From contig NZ_LT707064.1 of the NCBI RefSeq assembly GCF_900156465.1, positions 434,001 through 498,000 on the forward strand: DNA of 64,000 nucleotides, read 5' to 3'. The stretch comes from Pseudomonas sp. 7SR1 (GTDB taxonomy: Bacteria > Pseudomonadota > Gammaproteobacteria > Pseudomonadales > Pseudomonadaceae). The notes beneath the pieces were generated by a model. It did no database searches, had not been told where the DNA came from, and saw only the letters and a list, made by a program, of their open reading frames with translations. Position numbers and translations under genes: made by a program. Shown in pieces: positions 27,772 to 38,553 of the stretch; position 1 is the first letter of the stretch; each line of letters begins with the position of its first letter.

Positions 27772-29640
27772 TTAAATCCACAACTTCTTGAAGTCACGTC
27801 CGCCAAAGATCAGGTTGACCATTGCGCGGGTCACCATGATGGCCGTGAACATCGAGGTAAAGATCCCGAGGGACATGGTCACTGCGAAGCCTTTTACCGG
27901 GCCGGTGCCCATGGCAAAGAGAATCCCGCCGACCAGCAAGGTGGTCAGGTTGGAGTCGAGAATCGCGGTGAATGCCCGGCCGAAGCCTTCGTTGATTGCA
28001 CGCTGGATCGACATGCCCGCGGCGATCTCTTCACGTATCCGCGAGAAGATCAGCACGTTGGCGTCCACCGCCATGCCCATGGTCAGCACGATACCGGCGA
28101 TACCCGGCAGGGTCAGCGTGGCCCCAAGCAGCGACATCAGGGCCAGCAGCAACACCATGTTCACCGCCAGCGCAACCGTGGCGATCAGGCCGAAGAAGCG
28201 GTAGATGGCGATGATGAACAGCGAGACGAACAGCATGCCCCACAGGGAAGCATCGATACCCTTGGTGATGTTGTCGGCACCCAGGCTCGGGCCGATGGTA
28301 CGCTCTTCAGCGAAGTACATCGGCGCGGCCAGGCCACCGGCACGCAGCAGCAGGGCCAGTTCCGAGGACTCGCCCTGGCCGTTCAGGCCGGTGATACGGA
28401 ACTGACTGCCCAGCGGCGACTGGATGGTCGCCAGGCTGATGATTTTCTTCTCTTCCTTGAAGGCTTGCACCGCGACGTCTTTCTCGACGCCGTCGACCAC
28501 TTGCCTGGTATAGGTGGTGATCGGCTTCTGCTCGATGAAGATCACCGCCATGCTGCGACCGACGTTGCTGCGCGTGGCGCGGCTCATCAGTTCGCCGCCG
28601 TGGCCGTCGAGGCGGATGTTCACCTGCGGGCGACCCTGCTCGTCGAAACTCGCCTGGGCATCGGTAACCTGGTCACCGGTGATGATCAGGCTGCGCTCGA
28701 TCTGTGCCGCCGGGCGGCCGCCCTCACGGAACTCGAAGCTCTCGGAGGTGGCCTTGGACGCGCCCGGCTCGGCGGCGAGGCGGAACTCCAGGTTGGCGGT
28801 CTTGCCGAGGATACGCTTGGCTTCGGCGGTGTCCTGCACGCCTGGCAGCTCGACCACGATGCGGTTGGCGCCCTGGCGCTGCACGATCGGCTCGGCCACG
28901 CCCAGCTCGTTGACCCGGTTGCGCACCGTGGTCAGGTTCTGCTTGATGGAGTATTCGCGGATTTCCGCCAGCTTGGCCGGGGTCATCGCCAGACGCAGCA
29001 CCGCCTGACCGTTGAGGTCGGCCGGTACGATGTCGAAATCGTTGAAATTCTTGCGGATTAGCGCACGGGCCTGCTCGCGGGCATCTTCATCGCTGAAGCC
29101 CAGCTGGATGGCACCGTCGAGCTGCGGCAGGCTGCGATAGCGCACGCGCTCCTTGCGCAGCAGGCTCTTGACGTCGCCTTCGTAGACTTTCATTCGCGCA
29201 TCGAGGGCTTTTTCCATGTCCACTTCCAGCAGGAAGTGCACACCACCGGACAAGTCCAGACCCAGCTTCATGGGGTGCGCGCCAAGCTTGCGCAGCCATT
29301 GCGGAGTGGTCTGGGCCAGGTTCAGGGCCACGACGTATTCGTCGCCCAGCGCCTTGCGCACCACGTCCTTGGCCGGCAGTTGGTCCTCAGCCTTGACCAG
29401 GCGCAACAGGCCGCCCTTGCCGTTTTCGGCGATGGACGCAGCCTTGACCTCGATATTGGACGCCTTGAGCGCTGCGCTCGCACGGTCCAGATCGGCCTGG
29501 GTGACCTGCAACGCCGTGCTGGCGCCACTGACCTGAATGGCCGGGTCATCCGGGTAAAGATTGGGAGCGGAATAAATCACACCGACCGCCAGCACCGCCA
29601 GGATCAGTACGTATTTCCACAGAGGGTATTTGTTCAGCAT
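27772..29640 (-). CDS. secD: Protein translocase subunit SecD
   Basis: SecD is the larger partner of SecF. The 622-residue product starts MLNKYPLWKYVLILAVLAVG, with an in-frame GTG one codon upstream. It has the large periplasmic P1 domain (about residues 30-450, including GLDLSGGVHFLLEVDMEKAL), then five membrane helices with the conserved MGMAVDANVLIFSRIREE motif. It lies between yajC and secF, the usual order. Confidence 0.97.
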   Translation of the reverse strand: MLNKYPLWKYVLILAVLAVGVIYSAPNLYPDDPAIQVSGASTALQVTQADLDRASAALKASNIEVKAASIAENGKGGLLRLVKAEDQLPAKDVVRKALGDEYVVALNLAQTTPQWLRKLGAHPMKLGLDLSGGVHFLLEVDMEKALDARMKVYEGDVKSLLRKERVRYRSLPQLDGAIQLGFSDEDAREQARALIRKNFNDFDIVPADLNGQAVLRLAMTPAKLAEIREYSIKQNLTTVRNRVNELGVAEPIVQRQGANRIVVELPGVQDTAEAKRILGKTANLEFRLAAEPGASKATSESFEFREGGRPAAQIERSLIITGDQVTDAQASFDEQGRPQVNIRLDGHGGELMSRATRSNVGRSMAVIFIEQKPITTYTRQVVDGVEKDVAVQAFKEEKKIISLATIQSPLGSQFRITGLNGQGESSELALLLRAGGLAAPMYFAEERTIGPSLGADNITKGIDASLWGMLFVSLFIIAIYRFFGLIATVALAVNMVLLLALMSLLGATLTLPGIAGIVLTMGMAVDANVLIFSRIREEIAAGMSIQRAINEGFGRAFTAILDSNLTTLLVGGILFAMGTGPVKGFAVTMSLGIFTSMFTAIMVTRAMVNLIFGGRDFKKLWI

Positions 29641-29703
29641 CACGCCGCCCGCTTATGACGCGGGGCGCCTTGCGCGCCCCGTCGATTGAAGAGAAGTTGT
29701 TAC

Positions 29704-30039
29704 TTAGATCGCTTTCAGCGTGCCTTTTGGCAGCGTGGCCGCGATGGCGCCCTTCTGGAACTTCATTTCAACAGTGTCGGACACTTCCAGAACCACGAAG
29801 TCGTCGGCCACTTTGGTGATCTTGCCGGCGATACCACCGGTGGTCACCACTTCATCGCCTTTCTGCAGGCTGCTGAGCAGGTTCTTCTGCTCTTTGGCGC
29901 GCTTGGCCTGTGGACGCCAGATCATCAGGTAGAAAATCACCAGGAAGCCGACCAGGAAAATCCACTCGAAACCGCCACCCATAGGCGCAGCTGCAGGTGC
30001 AGCGGCATCGGCCATGGCGTTAGAGATAAAAAAGCTCAT
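29704..30039 (-). CDS. yajC: Preprotein translocase subunit YajC
   Basis: YajC associates with SecDF. The 111-residue product has one membrane segment (FEWIFLVGFLVIFYLMIWRP, about 24-43), then a soluble domain with LQKGDEVVTTGGIAGKITKV, the family signature. Confidence 0.97.
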   Translation of the reverse strand: MSFFISNAMADAAAPAAAPMGGGFEWIFLVGFLVIFYLMIWRPQAKRAKEQKNLLSSLQKGDEVVTTGGIAGKITKVADDFVVLEVSDTVEMKFQKGAIAATLPKGTLKAI

Positions 30040-30082
30040 TTAGCACTCCAGTTGCAAGTATTGAATCTTAGGATCGGAAAAC

Positions 30083-32262
<2,180 letters not shown>

Positions 32263-32328
32263 GATGGGGTTCGTCTAGCAGGGCCGGAAAGTCTAGCGGA
32301 ATTATCAAAAATTGACCATGAAACGTGA

Positions 32329-32357
32329 TTGACCAACGGTAGGCACCTCTCTATACT
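32329..32357 (+). promoter_or_regulatory. Sigma-70 promoter of tRNA-Leu
   Basis: A -35 TTGACC (32329-32334) and a -10 TATACT (32352-32357) are separated by 17 bases and end 13 bases before the tRNA. The spacing and hexamers are close to consensus. Confidence 0.85.
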
Positions 32358-32370
32358 TCGCCGCCATTGA

Positions 32371-32455
32371 GCCCTGATGGCGGAATTGGTAGACGCGGCG
32401 GATTCAAAATCCGTTTTCGAAAGGAGTGGGAGTTCGAGTCTCCCTCGGGGCACCA
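32371..32455 (+). tRNA. tRNA-Leu (anticodon CAA)
   Basis: The 85-base class II tRNA starts GCCCTGATGGCGGAATTGGT and ends TCGGGGC plus an encoded CCA. The acceptor stem GCCCTGA pairs with TCGGGGC (one T-G pair). The anticodon arm CGGATT-CAA-AATCCG gives CAA. A long variable arm and GTTCGAGTC T-arm are present. Confidence 0.97.
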
Positions 32456-32463
32456 TTTTAAAG

Positions 32464-32493
32464 AAAGACCTTGAAATTCAAGGTCTTTTTTTT
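32464..32493 (+). terminator. Terminator of tRNA-Leu
   Basis: AAAGACCTTGAA and TTCAAGGTCTTT form a perfect hairpin followed by a run of Ts, 8 bases after the tRNA. Confidence 0.9.
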
Positions 32494-32520
32494 CGTCTGC
32501 AGGAAAGTCACCGATCCATT

Positions 32521-32651
32521 TGTGGCGAGGGGATTTATCCCCGCTGGGTCGCGAAGCGGCCCCAACCACCAAATCTGTGGCAAGGAAGAATCTGTGGCTA
32601 GTAGGAACCTGTGGCGAGGGAGCTTGCTCCCGCTTGAGCGCAAAGCGCTCA
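32521..32651. repeat. Two REP-type elements
   Basis: TGTGGCGAGGGGATTTATCC with its partner half and the tail GGGTCGCGAAGCGGCCCC lie at 32521-32563. A related element, GTGGCGAGGGAGCTTGCTCC followed by GAGCGCAAAGCGCTC, lies at 32611-32651. Both have a stem-loop head plus a second small hairpin, the usual architecture of this REP class. The interval to 32743 otherwise holds only the start of the next gene. Confidence 0.75.
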
Positions 32652-32743
32652 CAAAAATGTCACTGCCCCCCACCGATGCTCCACCTTGCAACGCCCAGTT
32701 GATCCACCGCCCCTCCTCACCCGCTGACAAAGGACTTCACCCC

Positions 32744-33073
32744 ATGGAATTGCTGCTGGAAACGGTCGCTCTTTACTCGCTGAAGCTGGCTTATGAGACG
32801 GAGGGGCATAGTCCGATTTTGCGGGATGATCCGTTGATGGGGGACTATGATCGGGAGGTGTTTGGGTTGTTGATGCGCAAGGGAGACGTCGAGGAGATTC
32901 GGGACAAGGTGGGGCATTGCCTGGATCTGGCCTTGGAAGCCATTGGGGGCCGGGATACGGTACTGGGACGGGAGCTGCAACGTCTGGCCGCAGAGCTCAG
33001 CGCCGAACAAAGGATGGAGCAATTGAATGCACCGCTCATTGCACTTAAGCACTACCTGAAGGACATTCAGTGA
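32744..33073 (+). CDS. Small helical protein of unknown function
   Basis: This 109-residue protein begins MELLLETVALYSLKLAYETE and has no signal or membrane segment. It looks wholly helical, with Leu- and Glu-rich amphipathic stretches (DVEEIRDKVGHCLDLALEAI, LQRLAAELSAEQRMEQLNAP). AGGA lies 10 bases before the ATG. The open frame extends upstream through the REP elements and is not likely coding there. I do not recognise a domain. It follows tRNA-Leu, a common site for variable small genes. Confidence 0.6.
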   Translation: MELLLETVALYSLKLAYETEGHSPILRDDPLMGDYDREVFGLLMRKGDVEEIRDKVGHCLDLALEAIGGRDTVLGRELQRLAAELSAEQRMEQLNAPLIALKHYLKDIQ

Positions 33074-33287
33074 GCCAATATCAGGTGGGTACTGAGGCCT
33101 ATCTCGAAACCTGTACATCCTTTGTTTTATCGGATTTCAAAGGCTAGCCCGCACTCGCCCAAGGAGACAAACCCGACATCACTGCGACCTCAAGCACCTC
33201 TGCGAGCCCGCAGACGATGTTCGTGCTTGCACTCCATCACAAATCCGGCCAAGGTAAAAATTACATCAGCCCCATCCTCTTTATTCT

Positions 33288-34157
33288 TCACGCCTCTTTA
33301 AACTCCTCTATCAACAGCTCGACAAATTTATCCCTGGCACGATAAACCTCAACATGTTTATTCCACATTAAATAATTTTGCACAGGAAACAGATCATCAA
33401 ATACATATCCACTGATACTTCCGATATTTTTGAACTGTTCAAATATGCCCCTCGGGACTAGCGACGCGCCTGCACCAGAGCTGACGCAGCCAAGAATGGT
33501 GCCATAACTGGCAATATTGGTTATGGGACTCGACACCTCATGCGTACTCAGCCAATTTTCCAGTGCGCCCCGGTACGGGCACCCTTCTGGCCACATGAAT
33601 ATATCCATACTACTTAAGTCTTGCGGCCCACTTATCCGGCCCGCGGATGCAGAAGCAATCAAGACAAGCTCTTCCTTGTAAATCTCAGTGCTTGCGATAT
33701 CTGGATGCACAGGTCTGACAGCGATGATTGCCCCATCCAGTTTATGGCCAACCACATCGTTTAATAACTGTGACCAATCGCCGGTACTGAACTGCATTTG
33801 CACCAGAGGATAGAGCTGATGATATCTTGCCAAGAACCTGGGCAATCTACCTGTCGCGGATGACTCAATAGCGCCAATCTTCAAATTTCCCGATGGAGCT
33901 GCCGCAGGATCAAGAACCCTTTGTGACTCCTGACATAAAGATAATATTTTATTTACGTATTCAAGAAACAATCTACCCGCAGGACTGATGACAAGCCCCC
34001 TCCCCTTTCGGACAAATAATGAAACACCCAGCTCTCTTTCTAGGAGCTTGATCCGGTTTGTGATGTTTGACGGAACGCAGTGCAACTGTTCGGCCGCGCG
34101 AACAATACTGCCCTGATCGGCCACTGCTTTGAACATCGTCAGTTGAGAGAGCTCCAT
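33288..34157 (-). CDS. LysR-family transcriptional regulator (AT-richer gene)
   Basis: This 289-residue protein has the LysR winged HTH (MELSQLTMFKAVADQGSIVR through about residue 60) and a periplasmic-binding-like effector domain from about 88. The ATG at 34157 has GGTGAG seven bases upstream. It is divergent from the TauE/SafE permease at 34290, so regulation of that permease is likely. The gene has visibly lower GC and uses codons such as ATA, TTT and AAA more than its neighbours, a sign of acquisition by transfer together with the permease. Confidence 0.88.
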   Translation of the reverse strand: MELSQLTMFKAVADQGSIVRAAEQLHCVPSNITNRIKLLERELGVSLFVRKGRGLVISPAGRLFLEYVNKILSLCQESQRVLDPAAAPSGNLKIGAIESSATGRLPRFLARYHQLYPLVQMQFSTGDWSQLLNDVVGHKLDGAIIAVRPVHPDIASTEIYKEELVLIASASAGRISGPQDLSSMDIFMWPEGCPYRGALENWLSTHEVSSPITNIASYGTILGCVSSGAGASLVPRGIFEQFKNIGSISGYVFDDLFPVQNYLMWNKHVEVYRARDKFVELLIEEFKEA

Positions 34158-34289
34158 GGTATTGCTCACCAAAAATGAATGATCTGCAAATTATAATTCA
34201 CTTGTCGTAAACCCTCCAAGCCGTTAATTTCACGGCTCTGATTGAATGTAAGATTTAACCGGACATTCAAACCGCGAAAGGAGAGCTGG

Positions 34290-35069
34290 ATGGATTTTGA
34301 TCAAGTCATAATCACGCTAGGCTTTTTTGCCTTTTGCGGTGGTTTGATAGATGCGGCGGTAGGCGGTGGCGGGCTTGTTCAAGTGCCAGCACTTTTACAT
34401 GCCCTACCCCATCAAAGCCTGGCCACAGTTTTCGGCACCAATAAACTGGCTGTCCTCGCAGGTAATGCAAGTTCAATATTCAGCTACTTGAAGAGAATAA
34501 CCATCGTATGGAGGTTGATGCTTCCCACCATGTGCTCAGCCTTTGTTTTTGCTTTCCTTGGGGCTGCCGTAGTATCTATTGCACCGAAAAAACTGATGGA
34601 GCTCGTCGTTTTCTTCATCCTGATAGCCATGGCTATTTATACTTTCAAGGAGAAGAAATTAGGCTTGGTGGGTTCCAACAAACCTTGCGGAACGAAGGAG
34701 ATCGCATTCGGGGTACTATTTGGTGGGCTAATTGGATTTTATGACGGTGTCTTTGGCCCAGGTAGCGGTAGTCTTCTGCTTTTTATTTTCGTAAAGTTTT
34801 TTGGCTTCGACTTTTTAAACGCATCAGCATCGGCAAAGCTGGTTAATTTTGGGACGTTTAGCGCTGCACTTATGTTCTTTGTTCCGTCTGGCAATGTGTT
34901 ATGGACTGTCGGAGGCTTGGTTGCTCTTTGCAACATGGCAGGTTCTCTCGCCGGTGTATTTTTGGCACTGCGTTATGGAAGTGGCTTTATAAGGGTTTTC
35001 TTTCTGGTGCTGCTTATTTTCCTGCTAGGTCGAATGGGGTTGAGTGTTTTTTCACAGACAATCACATAG
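34290..35069 (+). CDS. TauE/SafE family permease (AT-richer gene)
   Basis: This 259-residue membrane protein (start supported by GGAGAG before ATG at 34290) has the family's duplicated motif: GGLIDAAVGGGGLVQVPALL (about 15-34) and GFYDGVFGPGSGSLLLFIFV (about 147-166). It has eight or so membrane segments. Probable role is export or uptake of a sulfur- or carboxyl-containing anion under control of the divergent LysR gene. Its base composition is lower in GC than the flanking genes. It is distinct from the first TauE protein at 126-893. Confidence 0.88.
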   Translation: MDFDQVIITLGFFAFCGGLIDAAVGGGGLVQVPALLHALPHQSLATVFGTNKLAVLAGNASSIFSYLKRITIVWRLMLPTMCSAFVFAFLGAAVVSIAPKKLMELVVFFILIAMAIYTFKEKKLGLVGSNKPCGTKEIAFGVLFGGLIGFYDGVFGPGSGSLLLFIFVKFFGFDFLNASASAKLVNFGTFSAALMFFVPSGNVLWTVGGLVALCNMAGSLAGVFLALRYGSGFIRVFFLVLLIFLLGRMGLSVFSQTIT

Positions 35070-35087
35070 GATCTAGCGGAGTGAGTG

Positions 35088-36044
35088 TTACGACCGCCAC
35101 CGACCTCGCGCATGCAGATACGCCGCCGTATCGCTATACCCCAACCGTGCGGCAATCTCCGCCAACGGTTCGCCTTGCATCTCCAAGTGCAGTTCCAATT
35201 CGGCGCGCACTTGGTCGAGCACTTGCCTGAAGGTGGTGTCCTGCTCCTGCAAACGTCTGCGTAATGTTCGCGGCGTGTGGTTCAGTGCCTCGGCCACGCT
35301 GACCAGATTGGGCACTTCGTTTCGCCCCAACGCGCGCCATACACTTTCGGCCACCGTTGCCGACCAGCCGGTGAAATGTCGATGGGCGGAGATGCGACGG
35401 TCCAATTCCTGGGTCAGCAGTTCCAGCATGCCGTGATGACGCGTCTGCATCGGCAGCGTCGCGGTTTGGTCGTGGAAGTAGAAGCGGTTGGCCGGGCAAT
35501 CGAACTCCAGGTGTTCGCCGAACCACTGGACGTACTCGGTATGGTACGACGGCCGCGAATGGGCGAACTGCGCCAGGATCGGTTTGACCGGCTGACCGGT
35601 CCCGCGCTGCAGTTGCGTGACGGCCATTACCCCGTAGTGCTCGACGATGTAGCGCGCCACTTCGGCGGGCGCATTGACCCACAGTTCGATGCCCATGCCC
35701 TTCCCATCGTCCAGCAGTCGCATGCTGTCCGCGTCCGACGCCAGGGGTACGTACCTGGCCCATAGGCGCAAGGCTGACAAGACATCCGGGCTGTAGAGGC
35801 AAAGGTAGGCCAGGACGTGCACGTCCTGGGGGGTGAACAGCGAGAAGAGCTTCAGTCCAATGGCAGGGTCGACACACGCTGCATCGCGCCATAGCTGGTC
35901 CAGTTCGACCAGGCTGTAGTCCCGGTTCTTTCCGGTGGCCTGTGCATTCAGAAAACGCTCCAGTACCTGCCCGAGCTTGCCCCGATGAAAGCGCTGCGCC
36001 GAGCGATTGGCCGCTGTTCCCGTGATTCTGTCCGTTTCGCGCAT
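35088..36044 (-). CDS. AraC-family regulator, C-terminus apparently truncated
   Basis: This is a 318-residue regulator (from the ATG at 36044; an upstream frame reaches 36137). It has an arabinose-binding-like N-terminal domain (about 30-215) and a C-terminal AraC HTH (EALNHTPRTLRRRLQEQDTT and LAEIAARLGYSDTAAYLHA). After that the family normally continues FKRWTG-x-SP-x-x-YR. Here the reading changes to RGRWRS and stops, so the last helix of HTH2 is altered or missing. The break lies 18 bases from the end of the AT-richer TauE gene. DNA binding may be impaired. It is divergent from the sterol-desaturase gene, its probable target. Confidence 0.8.
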   Translation of the reverse strand: MRETDRITGTAANRSAQRFHRGKLGQVLERFLNAQATGKNRDYSLVELDQLWRDAACVDPAIGLKLFSLFTPQDVHVLAYLCLYSPDVLSALRLWARYVPLASDADSMRLLDDGKGMGIELWVNAPAEVARYIVEHYGVMAVTQLQRGTGQPVKPILAQFAHSRPSYHTEYVQWFGEHLEFDCPANRFYFHDQTATLPMQTRHHGMLELLTQELDRRISAHRHFTGWSATVAESVWRALGRNEVPNLVSVAEALNHTPRTLRRRLQEQDTTFRQVLDQVRAELELHLEMQGEPLAEIAARLGYSDTAAYLHARGRWRS

Positions 36045-36110
36045 AGGGAGCACCGAGCCCTCGGTTTCTAATGAAATGGCATTGCCCTTTGGGCCTAATT
36101 CGAGAGTGCC

Positions 36111-36965
36111 ATGAATACAACAATGCTCGCTAATCATCCAACGTTGATAGTGGCCGGGATCTTCCTCGCCTTCGTGTTACTGGAGCTCGCCTGCTCCGCG
36201 TTCAAGCAATCGACCGGCAGCCGGCGTGACGTGCTCATAGAGGCGATTGGCTCCGGCATCCTGGTGACCATAACGTTTCCCGCGGTGATGTGGTTCAGTG
36301 GAAAGATCCTCAGCCTCACCGTACCGGAGCTGAAAGATGCCCTCATTGCCCTGCCCTGGGTGGCCGGGTTCGCCCTGTTCCTGCTGCTGGACGATATGAC
36401 GCAATACTGGTGGCATCGCCTGACGCATCGAGTGCCAATGTTGTACGCCTTGCACCGGGCGCATCATTCCGCGCCGTATATGAGCATCCGCATCGTCTAT
36501 CGCAACAACAGTTTCTATTACTTGCTGATGCCCGGTATCTGGCTCAGCGGCATGTTGATCTACCTGGGCCTGGCGCCGGTGTATTACGTCTACCTGATCG
36601 TGAAGATGACGGTCATTTTTGCCGCCCACAGCAGCGTGCCATGGGATGAAAAACTCTACCGGATCCCGGCGTTGCGCCCTGTGGTCTGGGTGCTGGAGCG
36701 CGTCATTTCCACTCCCTCGACGCACTCGGCGCATCACGGACTGACCGCCGAAGACGGCGTCACCCATTACAAAGGCAACTTCGGCAACTTACTGTTCGTC
36801 TGGGACATGCTGTTCGGAACGGCCAAGATCACTCGGCGACGCCCGCCCGCCTACGGTATCGAAAACCTGTCACCAATCAGCTGGACCGAGGAATTGTTCT
36901 GGCCTCTGGCTCGCCGCCGTCATGCGAAACCTGCAGCCAAGACAAATGAAAAGGTAGCCCAATGA
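36111..36965 (+). CDS. Sterol desaturase / fatty-acid hydroxylase family membrane protein
   Basis: This 284-residue integral membrane protein is of the di-iron fatty-acid hydroxylase superfamily. The histidine boxes are visible: WWHRLTHRVP (HxxxH, about 103-107), LHRAHHSAPY (HxxHH) and THSAHHGLTA (HxxHH). Four or more hydrophobic segments surround them. The substrate is unknown; lipids or hydroxylated aromatics are both possible. The stop codon overlaps the start of the following FMN reductase (ATGA), which could supply reducing power. Confidence 0.88.
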   Translation: MNTTMLANHPTLIVAGIFLAFVLLELACSAFKQSTGSRRDVLIEAIGSGILVTITFPAVMWFSGKILSLTVPELKDALIALPWVAGFALFLLLDDMTQYWWHRLTHRVPMLYALHRAHHSAPYMSIRIVYRNNSFYYLLMPGIWLSGMLIYLGLAPVYYVYLIVKMTVIFAAHSSVPWDEKLYRIPALRPVVWVLERVISTPSTHSAHHGLTAEDGVTHYKGNFGNLLFVWDMLFGTAKITRRRPPAYGIENLSPISWTEELFWPLARRRHAKPAAKTNEKVAQ

Positions 36966-37555
36966 ACCGTCATCTAGTCATCATCGCCGGCTCCCAGCGA
37001 GAGGGCAGTCAATCCTTGAAAGTGGCCGAGTATCTCTATCGCCGGATAGATGAACTTGAGCTCTTCGATTCCGCTCAGGTGATGGATCTGGCACGCCAGC
37101 GGCTCCCCCTTTGGCCGCAAGAGGATGTGCAGTCCATTTGGAACTCACTGCAATCAAGCCTCAAGAGGGCGACGGCGTTAATAGTCATCTGCCCCGAGTG
37201 GAATGGCATGGCATGCCCTGCATTGAAGAATTTCTTCGTTTACGCAGGCATCGAGGAACTCGGTCATAAGCCGGCCCTACTGGTGGGGGTGTCTGCAGGC
37301 CTTGGAGGCGCTTATCCTATTTCGGAGTTACGGGCTTCGAGTTATAAGAACTGCCGAATCGTTTATTTGCCAGAGCACCTCATTATCCGCAATGTGGAGT
37401 CGGTCATGGAAGGTGATACGCCGATAGGAGAGGAGGATAAGCGAATGCGAAAGCGCGTGGATTGGGTGTTGCGGATGCTGGGCCAATATGAAGCGGCGTT
37501 TTGTTCGATACGGACTACCGTGACTCAAGTGCCGGGATTCTCTTCGGGAATGTGA
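36962..37555 (+). CDS. NADPH-dependent FMN reductase family protein
   Basis: This 197-residue flavodoxin-fold protein has the N-terminal phosphate-binding loop IIAGSQREGSQSLKVAEYLY and the CPEWNGMACPALKNFFVYAG segment typical of this family. It overlaps the desaturase gene by 4 bases, so translation is coupled. It may reduce flavin or act as electron donor for the membrane oxygenase; this is inferred only from the context. It has no separate promoter visible. Confidence 0.82.
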   Translation: MNRHLVIIAGSQREGSQSLKVAEYLYRRIDELELFDSAQVMDLARQRLPLWPQEDVQSIWNSLQSSLKRATALIVICPEWNGMACPALKNFFVYAGIEELGHKPALLVGVSAGLGGAYPISELRASSYKNCRIVYLPEHLIIRNVESVMEGDTPIGEEDKRMRKRVDWVLRMLGQYEAAFCSIRTTVTQVPGFSSGM

Positions 37556-37665
37556 GTGGATTGCTCATCAAACCATTCATCCTGATTTCCAGCGACGTTT
37601 GCTCCAAAAGAACCTCGTTACCTTGCCACTCATGAACGTGGGATATACAACGATCCGCGACGAAA

Positions 37666-37685
37666 AAAGGGGCTTTACGCCCCTT
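37666..37685 (-). terminator. Terminator of the DUF6124 gene
   Basis: On the minus strand AAGGGGC, loop GTAAA and GCCCCTT are followed by TTTTCG, about 32 bases past the stop codon. Confidence 0.8.
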
Positions 37686-37716
37686 AAATGAATAGGTAGC
37701 AATTGATCCAGCGGAT

Positions 37717-38070
37717 CTACCTCACCTCAACAATATCCAACGCCCGATTCGCCAACAGCTCACTTAGCTCGATCACTTGCTGGATCCCCAAGGCCACGTG
37801 CCGCCGAGACCCATCCAGGTCGAACGCAAGATCACTGATCATGGCATTGGCCGAAGCCAGGTTCTCACTGAGACTGACCAGCAGGCATTCGGAATCAACA
37901 TCAGACACGATGCGAAAGATGGTGTTGGGATTGTCGGGTGTTTCCGACTTGGGCTTGAGGTAAAAATCCAACGCTCGCGTGGCAGCGCCGTCGATTTTCT
38001 TGTTGCGCGCAGTCTGGGCGCGGGAGACGTGTTCGTGTGTATCTGGGGGATTCGGAGTAACTTTTGCCAT
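37717..38070 (-). CDS. DUF6124 (formerly DUF3077) family protein
   Basis: This 117-residue protein starts MAKVTPNPPDTHEHVSRAQT (AGGAA upstream). It resembles the small Pseudomonas DUF6124/DUF3077 proteins: a basic N-terminal segment followed by helices with IFRIVSDVDSECLLVSLSEN and ALGIQQVIELSELLANRALD. There is no signal peptide. The function is unknown; these genes occur in multiple copies in the genus. Confidence 0.72.
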   Translation of the reverse strand: MAKVTPNPPDTHEHVSRAQTARNKKIDGAATRALDFYLKPKSETPDNPNTIFRIVSDVDSECLLVSLSENLASANAMISDLAFDLDGSRRHVALGIQQVIELSELLANRALDIVEVR

Positions 38071-38376
38071 CGTCTTGTTTCCTGTAGTTGGAGCCATCAC
38101 CCGCTCGCGACTAAACGATGGGAGGCAGCTGTACGCAGGTTAGTCGACCGGGGAAACAAGAAACCGGCGCGTCCGAGGACGCCCTGCGCACAGCCACCAT
38201 CAAGTGCAGGATGGGAATCCCGACTGGATGACGCCTTGCACAACCTGTTTCACCGTGGGCGACTAAACCCGATCACTGATGAGCAGTGACAGGCTCAAAC
38301 TACCGACGCAACAACAGGCGCACAAGCCGGCGGATTCTGGCGTAGTTGTAGGTAACGGCGCAAGACGATGTGAGCT
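38071..38376. other. Intergenic stretch with no gene seen
   Basis: These 306 bases lie between the DUF6124 start and the MITE-like element. GCGACTAAAC occurs twice (about 38105 and 38262). No ORF with a ribosome binding site, no RNA gene and no strong terminator is seen. Confidence 0.5.
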
Positions 38377-38553
38377 CTAGGCCGTGTCTGAAAAGCCTTG
38401 ATACTCGTTCATGCTGCGTTGAAAGCCGGCTCGTGCGCGAGTCCGATCGCAATGCTCATTTACTCCAGTAAAGTCGAGCGCGACCCCAGCCGTTTCTCGC
38501 CGGTTTTCGCCTTGCCTGACCTCCGTCCCAAGACTTTTTCAAACAGAGCCTAG
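38377..38553. mobile_element. MITE-like element with CTAG ends
   Basis: The 177-bp element is bounded by CTAGGCCGTGTCTGAAAA on the left and, inverted, CTAGGCTCTGTTTGAAAA on the right: 15 of 18 positions match. CTAG at both ends could be a 4-bp target duplication as made by some IS5-group transposases. There is no coding capacity. An internal TTTACTCCAGTAAA palindrome is present at about 38459-38472. A non-autonomous miniature element is the simplest reading, but other copies would be needed to define it. Confidence 0.65.
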
